From Sphingopyxis sp. (GTDB lineage Bacteria; Pseudomonadota; Alphaproteobacteria; Sphingomonadales; Sphingomonadaceae), in contig JACEST010000098.1 of assembly GCA_013911715.1 (NCBI GenBank), positions 1 through 7,372 on the forward strand: a DNA stretch of 7,372 nucleotides, read 5' to 3'. Positions within the stretch are counted from its first letter, which is position 1, and every line of letters begins with the position of its first letter. The notes beneath the pieces were generated by a model. It did no database searches, was not told the origin of the DNA, and worked only from the letters and a program-made list of their open reading frames with translations. The position numbers and the translations under genes are program-made. Shown here piece by piece: positions 6,107 through 7,372 of this stretch.

Positions 6107-6188
6107 CGTCACCCTGAACTTGTTTCAGGGTCCATGGCACAAAATTTCAATGATGCGCCTTGGATGCTGAAACAAGTTCAGCATGACG
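6107..6188. repeat. Three-hairpin palindromic element P4, copy b (inverted)
   Basis: This is the reverse-complement copy of the element at 2185-2266, 77 of 82 positions identical. The two flanking hairpins are unchanged, and all five differences fall in the central part. There the arms no longer pair perfectly (CCATGGCACA against TGCGCCTTGG). It sits between the divergent dxs and hydrolase genes, 83 bases upstream of the dxs start and 59 bases upstream of the hydrolase start. It is therefore in the leader or promoter region of both. Confidence 0.88.
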
Positions 6189-6233
6189 TTAGCTATTGCG
6201 ACTCATCGCCGCGTTGGTGATGGCAATTTGAAC

Positions 6234-6240
6234 GGGAAGG
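6234..6240 (+). promoter_or_regulatory. Ribosome binding site of the hydrolase gene
   Basis: GGGAAGG lies 7 bases before the ATG at 6248 and is the clearest purine-rich site upstream of any ATG start here. It supports that start. Confidence 0.55.
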
Positions 6241-6247
6241 GTGGGTC

Positions 6248-7279
6248 ATGGCACAACGCAAAGTGGCAACAGGATGCGGGCTGGTCGCGGTGCTATTGGT
6301 CGCCGCGCTGGTGACCGCCTTTGCGATGCGCGAGCGCATCATGCTCGCGCTGTTCGACCGCGCGATCGCTGTGGTCATGAAGCCAGAAGCTTACAGCAAA
6401 GACGGCCTCCATATCCTCTTCTGCGGCACCGGATCGCCGCTGCCAGGCGGCGACCGGGGCGAGGCGTGCACGGCGGTGATCGCGAACGGCCAGCTGTTCA
6501 TTTTTGACGCAGGCGAAGGCGCGGGGCGCAGCCTCAGCCGCATGGCCGCGCCGCTGGGCCAGGCGCAGGCGGTGTTCCTGACCCATTTGCACAGCGACCA
6601 TATCAATGGGTTGGGCAATCTGGCGCTGCTGCGCTGGGTCGGCAGCACCGCGACCGCGCCGCTGCCGCTACTCGGCCCCACCGGCACCGCCGAGGTGGGC
6701 GCGGCGTTCAACGCCGCTTACCGGCTCGACGCGGGCTATCGCACCGCGCATCATGGCGAAGCGGTCGCGCCATCCGCCGCCACCGGCTTTGCCCCGCGCG
6801 ATGTAGCGCCGGGCGTGGTCTATGACGCAGGCGGCGTGCGCATCACCGCCTTTGCCGTGCGCCACGATCCGGTCAGCCCCGCCTTCGGCTATCGTCTCGA
6901 CTGGGACGGGCGCAGCGTGACGATCAGCGGCGACACCGCTGCCACCGCCGCGCTCGCGCGGGCGGCCATCGGTACCGACGTGCTCGTCGCCGAACTGCTC
7001 AACCCCGCGCTCGTCAAGCGCATGTCCGCTGCCGCAGCCGCTAACGGCCAGTCCGCGCGCGCCAAAATCTTCGCCGACATCATCGATTATCACATCACCC
7101 CTGCGCAGGCGGGGCAGTCGGCCCACGCCGCCCGCGCGCGCCAGCTCGTCTTCACCCACATCGTCCCCGCCGTGCCGGGTTTCATGGAATCGATGCTGAT
7201 CAAGGGTGCATCGGACACCTATTCAGGCCCGGTCAAGATCGCCGCCGACAAAAGCATCGCGCGCAGCAACCGTTTCTGA
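6248..7279 (+). CDS. Membrane-anchored metallo-beta-lactamase-fold hydrolase
   Basis: This 343-aa protein is of the RNase Z/arylsulfatase-like branch of the MBL fold. A hydrophobic segment at about residues 11-27 after a basic start suggests an uncleaved N-terminal anchor with the enzyme domain in the periplasm. The domain begins at GLHILFCGTGSPLPGGDRG and has FIFDAGEG (84-91). The zinc motif is THLHSDHINGL, with H113, H115, D117 and H118. Further ligands are likely H206 (VRHDPV), D229 (TISGDT) and H304 (VFTHIVP). H282 (DYHIT) is also conserved in the branch. All metal ligands appear present, so it should be active, but the substrate is unknown. The membrane anchor argues against a role as the housekeeping tRNase Z. 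It is a single gene, divergent from dxs, and I see no functional link to its neighbours. Confidence 0.9.
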   Translation: MAQRKVATGCGLVAVLLVAALVTAFAMRERIMLALFDRAIAVVMKPEAYSKDGLHILFCGTGSPLPGGDRGEACTAVIANGQLFIFDAGEGAGRSLSRMAAPLGQAQAVFLTHLHSDHINGLGNLALLRWVGSTATAPLPLLGPTGTAEVGAAFNAAYRLDAGYRTAHHGEAVAPSAATGFAPRDVAPGVVYDAGGVRITAFAVRHDPVSPAFGYRLDWDGRSVTISGDTAATAALARAAIGTDVLVAELLNPALVKRMSAAAAANGQSARAKIFADIIDYHITPAQAGQSAHAARARQLVFTHIVPAVPGFMESMLIKGASDTYSGPVKIAADKSIARSNRF

Positions 7280-7288
7280 CTTTCCCGC

Positions 7289-7366
7289 TGTGCTCCGGCG
7301 GAGGCCGGAGCCTTGGCTGGCAAGAGCATCACTCTCCGCCAGAGCTCCGGCCTCCGCCGGAACACA
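7289..7366. repeat. Three-hairpin palindromic element P6
   Basis: This is a 78-bp element just after the hydrolase stop. The terminal arms (7289-7311 and 7344-7366) are inverted copies matching at 22 of 23 positions. The left arm folds as an 8-bp hairpin (GCTCCGGC / GCCGGAGC, loop GGAG). Between the arms a third hairpin pairs CTGGC (7317-7321) with GCCAG (7338-7342) and AGAG with CTCT. It may act as a transcription stop for the hydrolase gene, although no U-tract follows. Confidence 0.85.
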
Positions 7367-7372
7367 ATCATG

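Noticed and set aside
4806..6170. 454-codon open frame on the plus strand across dxs
   Set aside because: It is antisense to the well-supported dxs gene, has low-complexity Arg/Ala/His-rich sequence typical of shadow frames in high-GC DNA, and its end runs into repeat P4b.
6668..7159. 163-codon minus-strand open frame inside the hydrolase gene
   Set aside because: Gly/Arg/Asp-rich shadow of the metallo-beta-lactamase gene, whose metal motifs fix the true frame.

Overview
The window is a high-GC bacterial chromosome segment. Codon use, the ileS-lspA-DUF3035 lipoprotein order, the protein signatures and the abundance of short palindromic repeats all suggest an alphaproteobacterium, most likely in the Sphingomonadales. 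The genus cannot be set from the sequence alone.

Layout, left to right. Positions 1-2173 (+) hold the 3' three quarters of ileS (isoleucyl-tRNA synthetase); its start lies outside the window. It is followed by a palindromic repeat, lspA (2295-2852, signal peptidase II) and a small DUF3035-type lipoprotein gene (2858-3277), which form a plausible operon. A compact toxin-antitoxin pair comes next: a MazE-like/DUF3018 antitoxin (3331-3552) and a PemK/MazF toxin (3549-3866), with overlapping stop and start. A convergent intergenic region with another palindromic repeat separates it from dxs (4095-6023, minus strand; first step of the MEP isoprenoid pathway). A divergent intergenic region with a further repeat leads to a membrane-anchored metallo-beta-lactamase-fold hydrolase (6248-7279, +), followed by one more repeat at the right edge.

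The genes are ordinary; the repeats are not. At least six unrelated palindromic families occur in 7.4 kb, in eight copies. Four copies lie inside ileS and are translated in frame as spacer peptides. Four elements in three families (at 1721, 2185, 6107 and 7289) share one architecture despite unrelated sequence: 78-91 bp, with two mutually inverted flanking hairpins around a third central hairpin. The element at 3984 is a looser match. One family is present as an inverted pair (2185-2266 and 6107-6188, 77/82 identical) bracketing lspA to dxs. The 3' part of ileS also carries an AT-rich patch that starts exactly at the edge of one repeat. The likely explanation is REPIN-like or Rickettsia-palindromic-element-like mobile DNA that has repeatedly entered this locus, including an essential gene. 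No transposase for it is encoded in the window.
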